Under the pieces are notes generated by a model. It saw only the letters and a list, made by a program, of their open reading frames with translations. It searched no databases and was not told the DNA's origin. A DNA stretch of 64,000 nucleotides, from positions 184,001-248,000 of the forward strand of contig NC_009420.2 in the NCBI RefSeq assembly GCF_000002875.2. The letters are read 5' to 3'. Below are positions 21,008-31,238 of this stretch, in pieces. The translations under genes were made by a program, and so were the position numbers. The first letter of the stretch is position 1, and the number at the start of each line of letters is the position of its first letter. The stretch is from Leishmania infantum JPCM5. Its lineage: Eukaryota > Euglenozoa > Kinetoplastea > Trypanosomatida > Trypanosomatidae.

Positions 21008-21889
21008 GCCCCAGTCGCAGCTGGCTGGTATACATTTTAATTTATATATTTTTTTTTTGTCTGCGCTCCGCACGCCTCTCGAGGTGTTCTTTCGTCTTCC
21101 CCCCTCCGTCCCTCCCTCCCCTGCTCTGTTTCGGCATGTGAACTCGCCGACCTTTGGCGACGGGGCGGGCTAGGAGAGGAGCCTCCGCGGAAGGTGGGGA
21201 ATAGAATGGCGGCTCCGACTGGTGCAGTGCAACAGGTCCAGAGCCCGAGCGCGTGGCAACCACATGTGTACACTTCTTTAGACGGCCGTGAGGTTTGCTC
21301 CTCTGAGACATTGCGCACAAGCGCTTCGCAAACAAAAAGAAAGAAGATGGGCACACACCCGTTGGAAATGGCAACTGCTGTTGCAGGACGCTGAGCAGGA
21401 GGTGAGGGCCTGATAGCTCCAGCTGCGCTTGAGGTCTTCACAGCCGTGCCCTCATTTTCTTTTATTCTTGTCGCACGGCCCGGACGGTTCATAGCCTGGA
21501 ACGTTCTGCAGCGGTAACGCATCCCGTGATCGACCTGTGCCCACATCGTACAACCACCGCCGCCTTGCCTTGCGCTTTTTCTTCTGGGGGAGGGGGGAGA
21601 AGCAGTAGAGATGCAAGTGCAAAGCGGAGCGATGAAGAGGTCACGTTCCGCGAGAGTGCAGCTGCAACAAGATGCACTGCCTTTCAGCTTTAGCTCGACT
21701 ACTTGCTCGTTTCTCCATTCTCTCTGGCGGACCTCGTGCGGAAGCTACTTGGCCACACAACTTCCCCCTCCCCCTCCTTTCCCCTGATTCCTTCCACCCT
21801 GCTGATCACAACGCAGTGCCGGTGCCGCCCCTTTTGTGGCTCTCTGTGTCTGTGTGTCGTTGCTCCAGCGAGTTGAGGGTACGTTACAG
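21008..21889 (+). other. Spacer between the Ser-rich and OB-fold genes
   Basis: An AT/poly-T patch follows the stop codon (21035-21058). A pyrimidine-rich run at 21710-21850, interrupted by several AGs, precedes the next ATG and is a candidate trans-splicing region. No gene is seen. Confidence 0.5.
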
Positions 21890-22696
21890 ATGCGGCATTG
21901 TTATCGGCTTTTTACCGGTTCAAGGAACATCACGACGGCGTCCTCGAGCGGCCCCACCATGTCGCTGCGCGAGGCGACACGTCTCGCTAAGATCGCTGGC
22001 TGCGTGGACTCCGCTAATGGGTCGTCTTCGTCTTTGTTGCGTCGGTGCACCGATCCCGCATGCGCGCAGGATCGAAAAGTCACCAGCTCTTCCGCCTCCT
22101 GGGAGGAAATCAAGCGCCGGCAACATCAGGTGTTCAACGAGCGGCACTTAACCGCCGAGAACGCCATTGCTGTCACGGTGTCGTGTGTAAACATGGCGCA
22201 TCTCTCCGTATACGTGCACGCAGTGCAATGCGGGTACCCGGCCTCTCACGCGCCAGGACCGTCTGGGGAGGGCGTGCCTGGCAAGCGCACTATCGCCACT
22301 GCAACTTTGACGAATCAATCTTGCGCCGTGCTGCTCCTGTGGGTGTCGATGGGGTCACCTGAGCTGTTGGCCGTGCGGTGCGCGCTGTCTCCCGGTGCTG
22401 TGGAAACGTGCTGGCGTGCGGCTCCAGCGGCGGAGAGCAGCGGCACCACAAAGGCTGGCGGCACGAGCCAGACTGCTGCGCCATCCTCGATGCTGTCGGA
22501 GAAGGACAAGCTGCGCCGCATAAAGGCGTGGGCCGAGGAGCTGGCCCTTCACCGATGGGTGGTGGTCAGCGGCCAGTTGCGCATGGAGGACGTGTACGAC
22601 GGCGATTTGCAAAAGGTGGTGACAGTGCCGGTGCTGGAGGTGGCAAGGGACCATTTTAAGGGTAGCGTGCGTGCACTGCCGCCAGGGTTTCTATGA
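21890..22696 (+). CDS. Probable mitochondrial OB-fold protein, KREPA4 candidate
   Basis: The 268-residue protein begins with a basic, Ser/Thr-rich leader (MRHCYRLFTGSRNITTASSSG) typical of mitochondrial import. The rest fits a diverged SSB-like OB fold: strands at about 91-113 (NAIAVTVSCVNMAHLSVYVHAVQ) and 132-145, a Ser/Gly/Thr-rich insertion at about 178-202, then LALHRWVVVSGQLRMEDVYDGDLQKVVTVPVLEVARD (218-254). This last part mirrors the SSB ending in which a Gly-x-Leu strand and a DGxxxK..T hairpin lead to the final strand. It lies directly upstream of the KREPA6-like gene. From memory, KREPA4 and KREPA6 are adjacent in T. brucei, so position supports an editosome role. The resemblance is weak and the name tentative. 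The start is the first ATG in the frame. Confidence 0.5.
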   Translation: MRHCYRLFTGSRNITTASSSGPTMSLREATRLAKIAGCVDSANGSSSSLLRRCTDPACAQDRKVTSSSASWEEIKRRQHQVFNERHLTAENAIAVTVSCVNMAHLSVYVHAVQCGYPASHAPGPSGEGVPGKRTIATATLTNQSCAVLLLWVSMGSPELLAVRCALSPGAVETCWRAAPAAESSGTTKAGGTSQTAAPSSMLSEKDKLRRIKAWAEELALHRWVVVSGQLRMEDVYDGDLQKVVTVPVLEVARDHFKGSVRALPPGFL

Positions 22697-23454
22697 ACGT
22701 TGCCTCTGGTGTTGTTGGGTGTCTTTTCTTTCCCGAAGTGTACCGCGCGAAGCTGCCGCTTTCGCTGTGCCTGTGCTTGTATACGCGTCTGGGCTGGTGT
22801 GCATCTGTGAGCGCCAGCGGTGTGCCTGCCTTTATCAGCTGGCGCTCGCTGCGCATGAGTACTCAAAAAATGCTTTTCTTTGTTGCTTCGGCAGTGACGA
22901 AGAATTCTACTGGGGTCCATGTCCCGGCAGCCACCCGCTGGCGATTTGTTTCCCATGGGTGTACCCACCCGAAAAAAAAAGAAAAGCTATGCCCACGCAG
23001 GATCGTGGGTGCATTTTTGTGGACCTTTTTCGCGTCTCTGGTACACGTGCCACACCCTTTCCCGCCGGCGTGTTGTTTCTATCGTCATTCTTATTGACTG
23101 GTTGTACGCAAGGCGATTAGGCATGGGCGAGGGCGTGTGCTGTACATGCGCAGGTGTACGCTATCTGCTCGCGCGCTCGCGGCCGAAAAGTACCTGTTTC
23201 TTTTTCATTCAGCTTGCCCCCCCCCCAGTTTGTCTCCATACCATTCTTCAGTTTCCTCTATCAGCTCACTTACTTCTTCTCTCCCGCACTCTGTCTCGAC
23301 GCAGTCCCGCCTTGTTTTGGTCAACCTCATCGCTGCGTCCTTTCTCCTTTCGCACGTGCGTTGCCTTGCTTCAAATCCAGCTTGCTTGTAGATCTCCTCT
23401 GGCGTATTTTTTTTTTCCGCTGCGAGAGTCAACAGAGGGCCATACGACTGCAAC
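22697..23454 (+). other. Spacer between the two OB-fold genes
   Basis: No gene is seen. It is strongly pyrimidine-rich from 23210 on and ends in the splice-acceptor candidate described separately. Confidence 0.5.
23406..23435 (+). promoter_or_regulatory. Candidate spliced-leader acceptor for the KREPA6-like gene
   Basis: A T run at 23406-23416, extended by pyrimidines, is followed by AG dinucleotides, the clearest being AACAG ending at 23435. This lies 19 bases before the ATG at 23455. Such a tract-plus-AG arrangement is the normal trans-splicing signal in trypanosomatids. The exact AG used cannot be told from sequence alone. Confidence 0.45.
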
Positions 23455-24144
23455 ATGTTTCGGCGCCTTTCCTCTGCTGCAGCGACACGGCCGATGGCGA
23501 CTATGGAGCATCCGTTGACCTCTGCGATGCAGTCCCAGTCGGTGACAAACACGCGCGCTGCAGTCTCACGTGTCGCGATGCGCGCTTGCAGCATCACCAG
23601 CGGCACCTCATCAGGCGACGTCTCTGCTACAAAGGGTGCCGCCTTTAGCGCGAGTCGATCCGGCCAGCGCGCGCCGTCGATCAACTGCGTGACACTCGTT
23701 GGCGTGGTGCATGACATCCAAACCGGCTACGTCTTCGAAGACGCTGTCACCCAATTCACGCTCACCACGACAAGCCTGGACGCGGCGAACCAAGCCCAAG
23801 AGTGCGTGGTGGAGAAGGACCATCACACTGTGCGCTGCTATGGCGATGTCTTTTCCCGAGAGGTCCGCGCTAAACTGAGCGAGGGAAATGTGGTTTGCGT
23901 GAATGGCCGTCTGCGCTTGAATCCGCAAATGGAGCCGTCGTGCAACAAGTACTACTACTTCCCCTACATCCAAGTTCAACCGCCGCACGGCCAGGTAAGC
24001 GTCGTGTACGGAGACCGTCGCTCCCCTCCGTCGCCGGTGAACGCGGCGACGGGCGAGCTGAACAATGGAAACGACAATCCCACAAGCAGCGCAGCACCGG
24101 CCGAGGACGGCGATGCTAGCGCGACGACGCAGAAGACGCCATAA
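23455..24144 (+). CDS. KREPA6: RNA-editing complex OB-fold protein, KREPA6/MP18-like
   Basis: The 229-residue protein has an N-terminal mitochondrial-type leader ([13 protein letters not shown]) and a well-conserved SSB-like OB fold at about 77-186. Landmarks are [59 protein letters not shown] and [18 protein letters not shown], followed by an acidic/polar tail. This is the signature I associate with KREPA6 (MP18), the small OB-fold scaffold of the U-insertion/deletion editosome in the kinetoplast mitochondrion, which binds RNA and other KREPA subunits. The leader is long for this family. A mitochondrial SSB such as RIM1 is the main alternative, since the fold is shared. The start is the ATG at 23455, directly at the leader. 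Confidence 0.7.
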   Translation: MFRRLSSAAATRPMATMEHPLTSAMQSQSVTNTRAAVSRVAMRACSITSGTSSGDVSATKGAAFSASRSGQRAPSINCVTLVGVVHDIQTGYVFEDAVTQFTLTTTSLDAANQAQECVVEKDHHTVRCYGDVFSREVRAKLSEGNVVCVNGRLRLNPQMEPSCNKYYYFPYIQVQPPHGQVSVVYGDRRSPPSPVNAATGELNNGNDNPTSSAAPAEDGDASATTQKTP

Positions 24145-26487
24145 GAGCGCCGGATCGAGAATGCGGTTCCGACTCGCCTCTGCTCCTCGGCGCGCCTCCT
24201 CCCCTCTTCTCCCGCTATCGCACCACTTAAGGGCGAGGCAGAGAAGAGGGGGCAGGATCGAGTGCAGGCGGATCATTTGCGGCGGGAACTCTTCTTTCTT
24301 TCCTTGAGGCGAGCAGGTGCTCTACCGACAGAGCGTCAGTGCGAGCGTACGCTGTTGCTGTGCAGGCGACGCTCTTGCCTGCTGATGTGTTTCTCTTCCT
24401 TGAAATGTTGACGTGCGCACTCTGAGTAAGCGCGAGGCTGCTGGATTTGATCCGCAGGCGTGGGGACTGGAGCAATGGCTTTGATTGCGGTGGCGTGCAA
24501 TAGAACTCTATCTCGCACTTCCTGTGGTATTGGACATCTTTCGCTGCTCTCTCCCCCCAATGCACATGCAGGAAAGCGAACACAGGCATGCTGTGCGATG
24601 ACACCGACCTGGGTAGACTCCTGACTCTCCCACTTACCCACCCAATCCATTTCGTGCGCATCGGTATTTACACTGCAATAACTCTCAATTCCTTTACACA
24701 AGTGCCCCTCTTTCCTGCCGTTCCCGACCGAAGAAAAGGGACTTCTCGTCTCGTCGCGCTTGGCACCGGACACGCGGGCTCGCTTCGTAGAGGACCTCGC
24801 TATCCCTCCGGGAATCCTCCGTCGAAGTGCGCTGCCTTCTCTCCCCTCTCCAATCTCTGTGCAACTATAGAGTCGGTTGGATTCGGGGTGGGTGGGAGAG
24901 GGATACAAGCGCATAAGAGGGGTCGGCCCAACACGCGAGCAACGGGCTACTCCGCACGCAAAACCGTGTGTGCGTGTGCTTGCTGAAGGCGTCACAATGC
25001 CCGGCCTGCTGCTTTCGCTGCCTTCTGCTGAGACACGCCACCTTACCCTACTCATTTTCTCCCCCTACTCTGCATCTTTCTCTCTCCTCTCATGCCCGGC
25101 AAAACGCACACATACGTGGGTGTGCGCATCTCCGCTTTTTTATGGCTCTCGCGTCGTGGTTTGTGGGCCCACTTTGGTTTCTGCCCCCACCCTTTTTCCC
25201 GTTTTCTTGGGGTCGGCGCTCATTGCGTTGCACATGGCACTACTCCAGTGCTTCCTAGTCCGAGTCTCCTCCGCTCCCACTCTCTTGCTGTGCATATGTA
25301 TATATCTCATTACACTCCCCCCACGTATCATTCTTCATTGTTTTGTGAGGAGAGTCTGTGCTTTTCCACTTTCACTCGTGCACACACCTTGCCTACACAC
25401 ACACACACACACACACGCACGCACACACAGGCTGACACGACGCATACAACCGCTTGCTCGAATGGGAAGAAGCGTCTTTGACTCTTGAAGTACAGAGGAG
25501 GAACCGAAAAGCTGCACTTACACGGAACAGACACGTCGAGGCATCTGCGCCACGGCCCACACCTTGGTATTCTGGCCTCCATCCTCCTCCGGCTTTACTG
25601 CCGCGCTGTGTGGCTCTTTCAGTGCCTCCTGTTTCACTCACCGCTCTTCCTGTACCTTAGCGTCTATATTTATTTCTTACAGGTTGCCCCCGCCAAGCAG
25701 TGCTCTTCCTTTTTTCTCTCAATCTCCTGATTGCCCGTTCTCGAAACAAACCAAAAAAAAAAGAAGCAGCAGCTCTCGTCTTTACTTGTTCTGCTTTTCG
25801 TTTTATTGCAACAAGGGCCGCTGTGCAAGCACCTCACCCTTTGCCGCGCAGCCTTCACTTCCCCTAACGTTTCCCCCTTCTCTCCCTTCCTCGCTCTCTC
25901 CACACCTCCACAGCTGTCTCGTTGCATCTCTCTGTGCGTGCCTGCGTGTGCGTCTGTCTGCCTCTTCTCTTGTAAGGCAATAACTGTTATGAGAGCTTTT
26001 TTTTCGTTCCCTTGCCTTTCGCTCTCCGTGCCGTGTTGGGTTCCGTCCTCGCTTTTCCCCGCTCGTCGTCGTCCATGCGCGCCGCCCTGGCGTTGCCTGG
26101 GTAGTCGACGCCACTCCTACATTGCTCTCAACATTCTCCGTCTTCTTTCGTATTTGTTGTACCCGTTGAGCTTTCGACGTTTCCTTTGCCTTTCCCTCTC
26201 CCCGCTACACCGTCGCATGGTGCGGTGTATGTACGCTCCCCGCCACAACGCAAACACACAGAAACACGCACACACGGGACCACAGAATTACAACACGATT
26301 AGCGGCGGCAACCAAAAACTTCTGCGGCCGCTGCTATTGATGCCCGTGCTTTTCTCATTGACGTTCTCGTTTTCGTCTTCTTCTCGTCTCTTCTGACCAG
26401 GCGCTTATCCTTTTTTTTCCTTTGAGGGGGAGGCTCAGCCTGTGTACAGAGCAATCATCACCGCCGCTTCCTTTTGCAAGGTCAGTC
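24145..26487 (+). other. Spacer before the CFAP410 gene
   Basis: No gene is supported; a 239-codon - strand ORF at 24336-25055 has no conserved motif. It contains (AC)n at 25395-25416 and pyrimidine-rich blocks throughout 25560-26420, including the T run at 26410-26418 that likely precedes the acceptor for the next gene. Confidence 0.5.
25395..25416. repeat. (AC)n microsatellite
   Basis: About 11 AC units, continuing into a GCAC-interrupted stretch. Confidence 0.9.
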
Positions 26488-27267
26488 ATGGGCACTGACA
26501 AGGCTCTGTCCGAAAAGCTCGTCTTGGAGAAGACGAAGGTGAAGTCGTTGAGCGATGTGCAGCGGCTTGACATGTGGGGTGAGGGACTCACTGACATCTC
26601 ACTCGTAGCGAAACTTCCCCGGCTCGAAGTGCTCGCCCTCGCAGCGAACAACGTGTCCTCGCTGAAGGCGTTGCAAGGATGCGAAATGCTGCAGGAGTTG
26701 TATCTGCGGAAGAACAAGGTGGCGAACCTTCGCGAGGTGACTGCCTTGCGGGTGCTGCCGACGCTTAGCGTGCTGTGGCTGCGTGACAATCCATGTGCGC
26801 AGCACCCGTACTACCGCGAGTTCGTGTTGCACTGCTGCCCGGGATTGCGACAGCTAGACGGGGTCGAGGTCACCGCAGATGAACGTAAGGCAGCGGCAAA
26901 GCGCTTGACAACCAAGGCGCTGGACGAAATTCTCGGCAGGACCGCATCCGCGGATGCAGCCTCGTCTCCTCGACCCAAGAAGAGCTCTGGCGCCGGCAGC
27001 AGTCCTGCAAAGGCGACGGACGTCACGCCGTCAAGCACGCCCGGCGGTGTCTCTGACAGCACTGCCACGATTGAGGAGCGGAACGCCAGCGGCAGGTCGG
27101 TCCTATTCACCACTGTTGCTGCCCAGCGCGCGATGCTGCTGTCCATTGTGTCGCTGCTGTCGGAGTTGACTGTGGAGTCGTTGGAGCTGCTGCAGCGCGA
27201 AGTGCAAGAGCGCGTTGAGAAACAGAAGGAAAAGCTTACCAAGTACGTACAGGAGAATTCGCAGTAG
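26488..27267 (+). CDS. CFAP410: CFAP410 (C21orf2) homologue, ciliary LRR protein
   Basis: The 259-residue protein matches human CFAP410 along its length. SDS22-type leucine-rich repeats span about 24-100: LDMWGEGLTDIS (human LNCWGSRLTDIS), PRLEVLALAANNVSSL, LQELYLRKNKV (human LSELYLRRNRI) and LSVLWLRDNPC (human LRVLWLAENPC). An LRR cap around 105-130 contains LRQLDGVEVT. A disordered Ser/Pro/Ala linker (about 150-200) leads to a C-terminal helical segment at about 203-250, SVLFTTVAAQRAMLLSIVSLLSELTVESLELLQ, matching the human end ([22 protein letters not shown]), which forms an oligomeric bundle. CFAP410 is a basal-body protein needed for cilium formation and partners NEK1 in animals. The ATG at 26488 was chosen; the upstream open frame has no earlier ATG. 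A SIDER2-like element lies in its probable 3' UTR. Confidence 0.9.
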   Translation: MGTDKALSEKLVLEKTKVKSLSDVQRLDMWGEGLTDISLVAKLPRLEVLALAANNVSSLKALQGCEMLQELYLRKNKVANLREVTALRVLPTLSVLWLRDNPCAQHPYYREFVLHCCPGLRQLDGVEVTADERKAAAKRLTTKALDEILGRTASADAASSPRPKKSSGAGSSPAKATDVTPSSTPGGVSDSTATIEERNASGRSVLFTTVAAQRAMLLSIVSLLSELTVESLELLQREVQERVEKQKEKLTKYVQENSQ

Positions 27268-27644
27268 CTGCCTGATGATGAACAGAGTACCCTGTCCCCA
27301 TGTCTCGACACGGCCTTGTTGACTTTCCATTCTTTCTTTTCCTCCTCTTTATAATAAGCGCGTGCCCCTCTCTCCGTCCCTTTCTCACTCACGCATGCTG
27401 TTCTGCACCGCGCGGGCACATTGCACACTCACTGGCTGTTTTTTGTCGCTGTTCTCCTTTTCTGGGAGCGCTCAGCGTAATGATGCTCCCTTTTTCTCCG
27501 TGCCGTCATCTCGATCGTGGCGCAGCGGGGACACTTTTCTTTGGAAAACGGAACTTCTCCGCCATCCTGTTGGTTTGTTGGTGATTCATCGAAACATGAC
27601 ACGGTGGACAGAAGACGCCGCAGTGCGTCGTATGCTGAAGGCCT
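27268..27644 (+). other. Start of the CFAP410 3' UTR
   Basis: This is a pyrimidine-rich, gene-free stretch between the CFAP410 stop codon and the SIDER2-like element. Nothing else is recognised. Confidence 0.45.
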
Positions 27645-28195
27645 AGTGCACCCCCAATCTATGTGTGGGGGCGCTAGACAAGCCCCTCGATCCCGGCCAA
27701 TGCCGAACCACTTGTGGTGGTGCCAGGGTCAAGCATCAGTGTCGTGGGGCAGTCAGGGCGATGTATCGCTAGGGATGCCGGCGTCCAGGTCCTGGGTTGG
27801 CGGTGCGTCAGGGCGACAGGCGACAGTGCACACGTCTGAGCCATCCACATGATAGGCGAGGCGTTACGGAGACTGGAACGTATCCCACCCACCCCTCTCA
27901 CTGCCTGCTAATGAGGGGGGGGGGGGCTGAGTGTCACCGCGAGGGGGATGCAACAGGTGGCGGCCGGCATGATGGGAGGAGCGGCTGTGGGCCGACCTGC
28001 GAGGCGGGCATGTGTTTAGGGCTTGAGGCAGGGCCTGTTGTCGGATTAGTGAGTCGTCTCATTGCTGCGCCGAGTGTCTAGCGCTGTTTTGCACCACGCG
28101 GATGGGGCTGGTGACGGGGCCGGGCTTAGAGTGGCGCTTGACTCATGTTGTGTGGCATAACGGGCTCGGTGAAGCGGAAAAAGGACGCCAACACT
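27645..28195 (+). mobile_element. SIDER2-like degenerate retroposon
   Basis: This is a roughly 550-base GC-rich, stop-filled block that differs sharply from the pyrimidine-rich surroundings. It carries wording I associate with Leishmania SIDER2 elements: a CCCCCA...TGGGGG inverted pair at the left edge (27649-27671), GGGCGATGTATCGCTAGGGA, GATGCCGGCGTCCAGG, TGAGCCATCCACATGATAGG and a G run in an AATGAGGG...GGCTGAG context (27910-27931). SIDERs are short degenerate relatives of ingi/L1Tc retroposons, mostly in 3' UTRs, where SIDER2 copies promote mRNA decay. Size and place (about 380 bases past the CFAP410 stop) fit. Edges are approximate. Family membership rests on recall, not alignment. Confidence 0.6.
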
Positions 28196-29351
28196 ACGGC
28201 CACATGTGTGGGTGTGCGTCTCTTTTATTTGCATGCACTGGTGTGATTCGCGGGTGTGTATGGTTGTGTGGCACACTTTTTCCCTTCTTTTGATTTCGTC
28301 GGCCCTTTTTTCTTTCCGCGGTGGATGGTGGACATCGCCGAGGTTCAACCACCCCCACACCCCCACCGCACACACAAAAATGAGGTGGAAACACGACACA
28401 CCGACAAAAAAGAGAGAAGAGCCCCCGCTCCTCGGACAATTCGTTGCACTTGCTCTCATTCAGCGAGTGAGACGGATACCGAGCCTTCTACCGAGGTCAT
28501 CCTTCGCACAAACCACGCCTTTCAACCACCCTTCTCTGAGGGTAAGGAGCGACATACAACAGTGCACCTGGCCACCACTGCATCTACAAACGGGACTCAC
28601 GCGGTGCCGGGCGTGGTCGGTTTCCTATCCGCCAAGCGCACTTGCTAACTGTCACATCGAGACGTATCTACCGCTTCCCCCTGCCATCTAAATTATCTGC
28701 TCTGCTTGGCGCTCTTCAAACTATTTTTTTTTGTTGTTGGATACTCCCCCTTGCCTCACTTTCCCCTCTGCTCCCGGTCGGACACACACGCACATGCCAT
28801 CGACCCAGCCTTTTCGTCTCCCCCACCCATTCGGCTCCCTTTTCTTCTTCACGCTGTGATTCTGCGCGTGTGAACGTCAAACTCGCACACGCATTCGTTT
28901 TCGTCCACCGTGCGCCACTATCAACAGCCGAGGACGTAGTAACCGCCCCCCTGCCCTCCTGACGAAAAAAAAAATACGGGAAAAACACACAGACAATAAA
29001 GCAAGAAGCCGCAAACACAAACAAATTCCTCTCCCCCGTGAACATCCACAAATTCTATATTTCACCTACAGTGTCTTCTTTACACGCCTGTCATTGCTCA
29101 GATTCCCCAAACATCATCGACACACGTGCCGTTGTCTCTGCTTCTACTTCTCCCCTCTCTCCTTGTACACAAACTCTCCCTTTTTCTCGCCACGCCTTTC
29201 CGTCCTTCCCACCACCTCCCGTTCTCATACCTGCTATCTTGCACTGCACCTTGCGCGCTTCGAGGTTCTCTCTGCTTCTCTCCCTGCCGCGGCGTCATCA
29301 ATCTCTTCTTGTGCGCCGGCGTGTCATCCTCGATCTCACTTTGCTGCTGTG

Positions 29352-29395
29352 CCTGCCTGCCTGCCTGCCTGCCTGTCTGTGTGTGTGTGTGTGTG
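29352..29395. repeat. (CCTG)n followed by (TG)n
   Basis: About five CCTG units pass through TCTG into about nine TG units, a composite microsatellite in the kinase leader region. Confidence 0.85.
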
Positions 29396-29612
29396 CATTC
29401 CCTTTTTCGATTTTCCTTGGACCCGTTTTTTTTTTGTTTGTTGTCTGTTGTGATTTTTGTCGCTTTGCATTTCCTCTTTTCCCGGGCTTGATGCTTTAGA
29501 GGAACGTTACGAAGGCCAGCCGCAGCGTTTACGTGCTTGTATGCTAGATATCCACGCCACCCCATCTTTTTGTTTGCCCCATCGTCGCCCTCGACGGCCT
29601 CGCAGTCTACAT

Positions 29613-29638
29613 ACACACACACACACACACACACACAC
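29613..29638. repeat. (AC)n microsatellite
   Basis: About 13 AC units lie roughly 230 bases upstream of the kinase ATG, followed by (CAC/ACC)n imperfect repeats. Confidence 0.9.
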
Positions 29639-29802
29639 CACTACCACCACCACCGCCCGCTCCTCTTGTGTCGTACATGTGAGTGTGAGGCTGGTTAGCT
29701 TTCCACTTAAGTCTTATCATTTTTTTTTTATCTTGAGCCCCTCCTTGGGCTTCTCTCATCACCACAACTGTTCTGTTGAAGTCCTACTGGCTCTGTGCGC
29801 GT

Positions 29803-29823
29803 GTCTTGCTTCCCCCTCCCCAG
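29803..29823 (+). promoter_or_regulatory. Candidate spliced-leader acceptor for the ERK8-type kinase
   Basis: A pyrimidine run (CTTGCTTCCCCCTCCCC) ends in CAG at 29821-29823, 44 bases before the ATG at 29868. It is the closest good tract-plus-AG upstream of the start. Confidence 0.45.
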
Positions 29824-29867
29824 GTTGTCCTCCGTGTATCTTGGGCATTTGCATTCACGACGCCAAG

Positions 29868-31238
29868 ATGTCGGCCGAAATCGAGTCGCATATTCTGAAG
29901 AAGTATGAGATTCAAGCACAGCTAGGACAGGGTGCCTACGGCATCGTTTGGCGCGCCCTGGAGCGCAAACACAACCGCGTCGTTGCACTCAAGAAAATTT
30001 ACGACGCCTTCCAAAACTCGACCGATGCACAGCGCACCTTCCGCGAGATCATGTTTCTGCACCGGCTGCACCACCCGAACATCATCAAGCTGCTGCACGT
30101 TCATCGTGCCTTCAACGATCGCGACATATACCTGGTCTTCGAATACATGGAGACCGACCTGCACGTGGTGATTAGGGCAAACATCTTGGAGGAAATTCAC
30201 AAACAGTTCATCATCTACCAGCTGCTCAAGACGATGAAGTACCTGCATTCTGCTGAGATTCTTCACCGTGATATGAAACCAAGCAATCTGCTCGTAAACA
30301 GCGACTGCACAATGAAAGTGGCTGACTTCGGTCTCGCGCGCTCTATCCTGTCCCTTGAGGGTGAACAGGCGTCGCGGCCGGTGCTAACGGACTACATTGC
30401 GACACGGTGGTACCGCCCGCCGGAGATTTTGCTCGGCTCGACACGATACACTAAGGGCGTGGATATGTGGTCTGTGGGCTGCATTCTTGGGGAGTTGATG
30501 CTGGGCAAGCCCATCTTTCCCGGCCGATCCACCACGAACCAGTTGGAGCTGATCTGCAGCGTGACGGGCATGCCCTCCGCGGCGGATGTGGCGGCGACCA
30601 ACTCGCAGTTTGCCCACGCGATGCTTCGCGACATCCACTGCGCGCATCGACGCACGTTCGCTGAGCTGCTGCCAAGCGCTTCCGCCGACGCGTTGGACCT
30701 GATCGAGCGCCTTATGTGTTTCAACCCAAACCGTCGCATGACTGCCGCCGAGGCCCTGGAGCACCCGTACGTCGCTGCCTTTCACCGTCCTGACGACGAA
30801 CCGGTGGCGACCGAACCCATCACCGTCTCTCTCCCCGACAGCCAGCGTCTGCCCTTGGCCAAGTACAGGGACGCCATCTACGAGCAAATTGCCGCGCTGC
30901 GCCGTAGCTCCACGTCCGCCGATCAACGACAGCGCGCGGAGCGACAGGCCGCCGGCAGCACCGCCAGCCGCAAGACGTCCGTCAGCAGCGCCTCCGCTGG
31001 CGGCTCTCGAGGGGGCACCGGTACATCTGGGGTCACGCGACCCGCCACGAGCAGCAGCAGCAGCGCCGCCGCAGGGGCGGCTCCGCAGCGCAGTGTTGTG
31101 AAGCCCACCTCAACTAGCGCGGTCAACGAGGCATCATCTTCGAAGGCGTACGCCCGCCCCGCCTTCCGCTCGGCAACGTCTGCCGCCTCTGGTCTGGAAA
31201 GCAGACCCGTCGCGCGTGAGGCAGCGGTGCGCAAGTGA
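29868..31238 (+). CDS. MAP kinase of the ERK7/8 (MAPK15) type
   Basis: The 456-residue protein has a complete Ser/Thr kinase domain at about 13-308. Key elements are the Gly loop GQGAYG (20-25), ATP-binding Lys42, helix-C Glu60, HRD catalytic loop with D135 and N140, DFG at 153-155, and the activation-lip TDY at 174-176. ATRWYRPPE follows, with Pro where most MAPKs have Ala. Phrases such as RYTKGVDMWSVGCILGEL and KPIFPGRSTTNQLELI, together with a long Ser/Ala/Thr-rich tail (about 345-456), point to the ERK7/8 class. That class auto-activates and affects cilium formation and flagellar length in several eukaryotes. Which numbered Leishmania MPK this is was not resolved. The ATG at 29868 fits the usual distance to the Gly loop. 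It sits next to CFAP410, another ciliary gene. Confidence 0.88.
   Translation: MSAEIESHILKKYEIQAQLGQGAYGIVWRALERKHNRVVALKKIYDAFQNSTDAQRTFREIMFLHRLHHPNIIKLLHVHRAFNDRDIYLVFEYMETDLHVVIRANILEEIHKQFIIYQLLKTMKYLHSAEILHRDMKPSNLLVNSDCTMKVADFGLARSILSLEGEQASRPVLTDYIATRWYRPPEILLGSTRYTKGVDMWSVGCILGELMLGKPIFPGRSTTNQLELICSVTGMPSAADVAATNSQFAHAMLRDIHCAHRRTFAELLPSASADALDLIERLMCFNPNRRMTAAEALEHPYVAAFHRPDDEPVATEPITVSLPDSQRLPLAKYRDAIYEQIAALRRSSTSADQRQRAERQAAGSTASRKTSVSSASAGGSRGGTGTSGVTRPATSSSSSAAAGAAPQRSVVKPTSTSAVNEASSSKAYARPAFRSATSAASGLESRPVAREAAVRK

Larger units (their letters stand above)
28196..29867 (+). other. Spacer and probable 5' leader of the ERK8-type kinase
   Basis: No gene is present. It holds a (CCTG)n/(TG)n composite at 29352-29395 and (AC)n at 29613-29638, with dense pyrimidine tracts from 28640 on. 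Confidence 0.5.
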
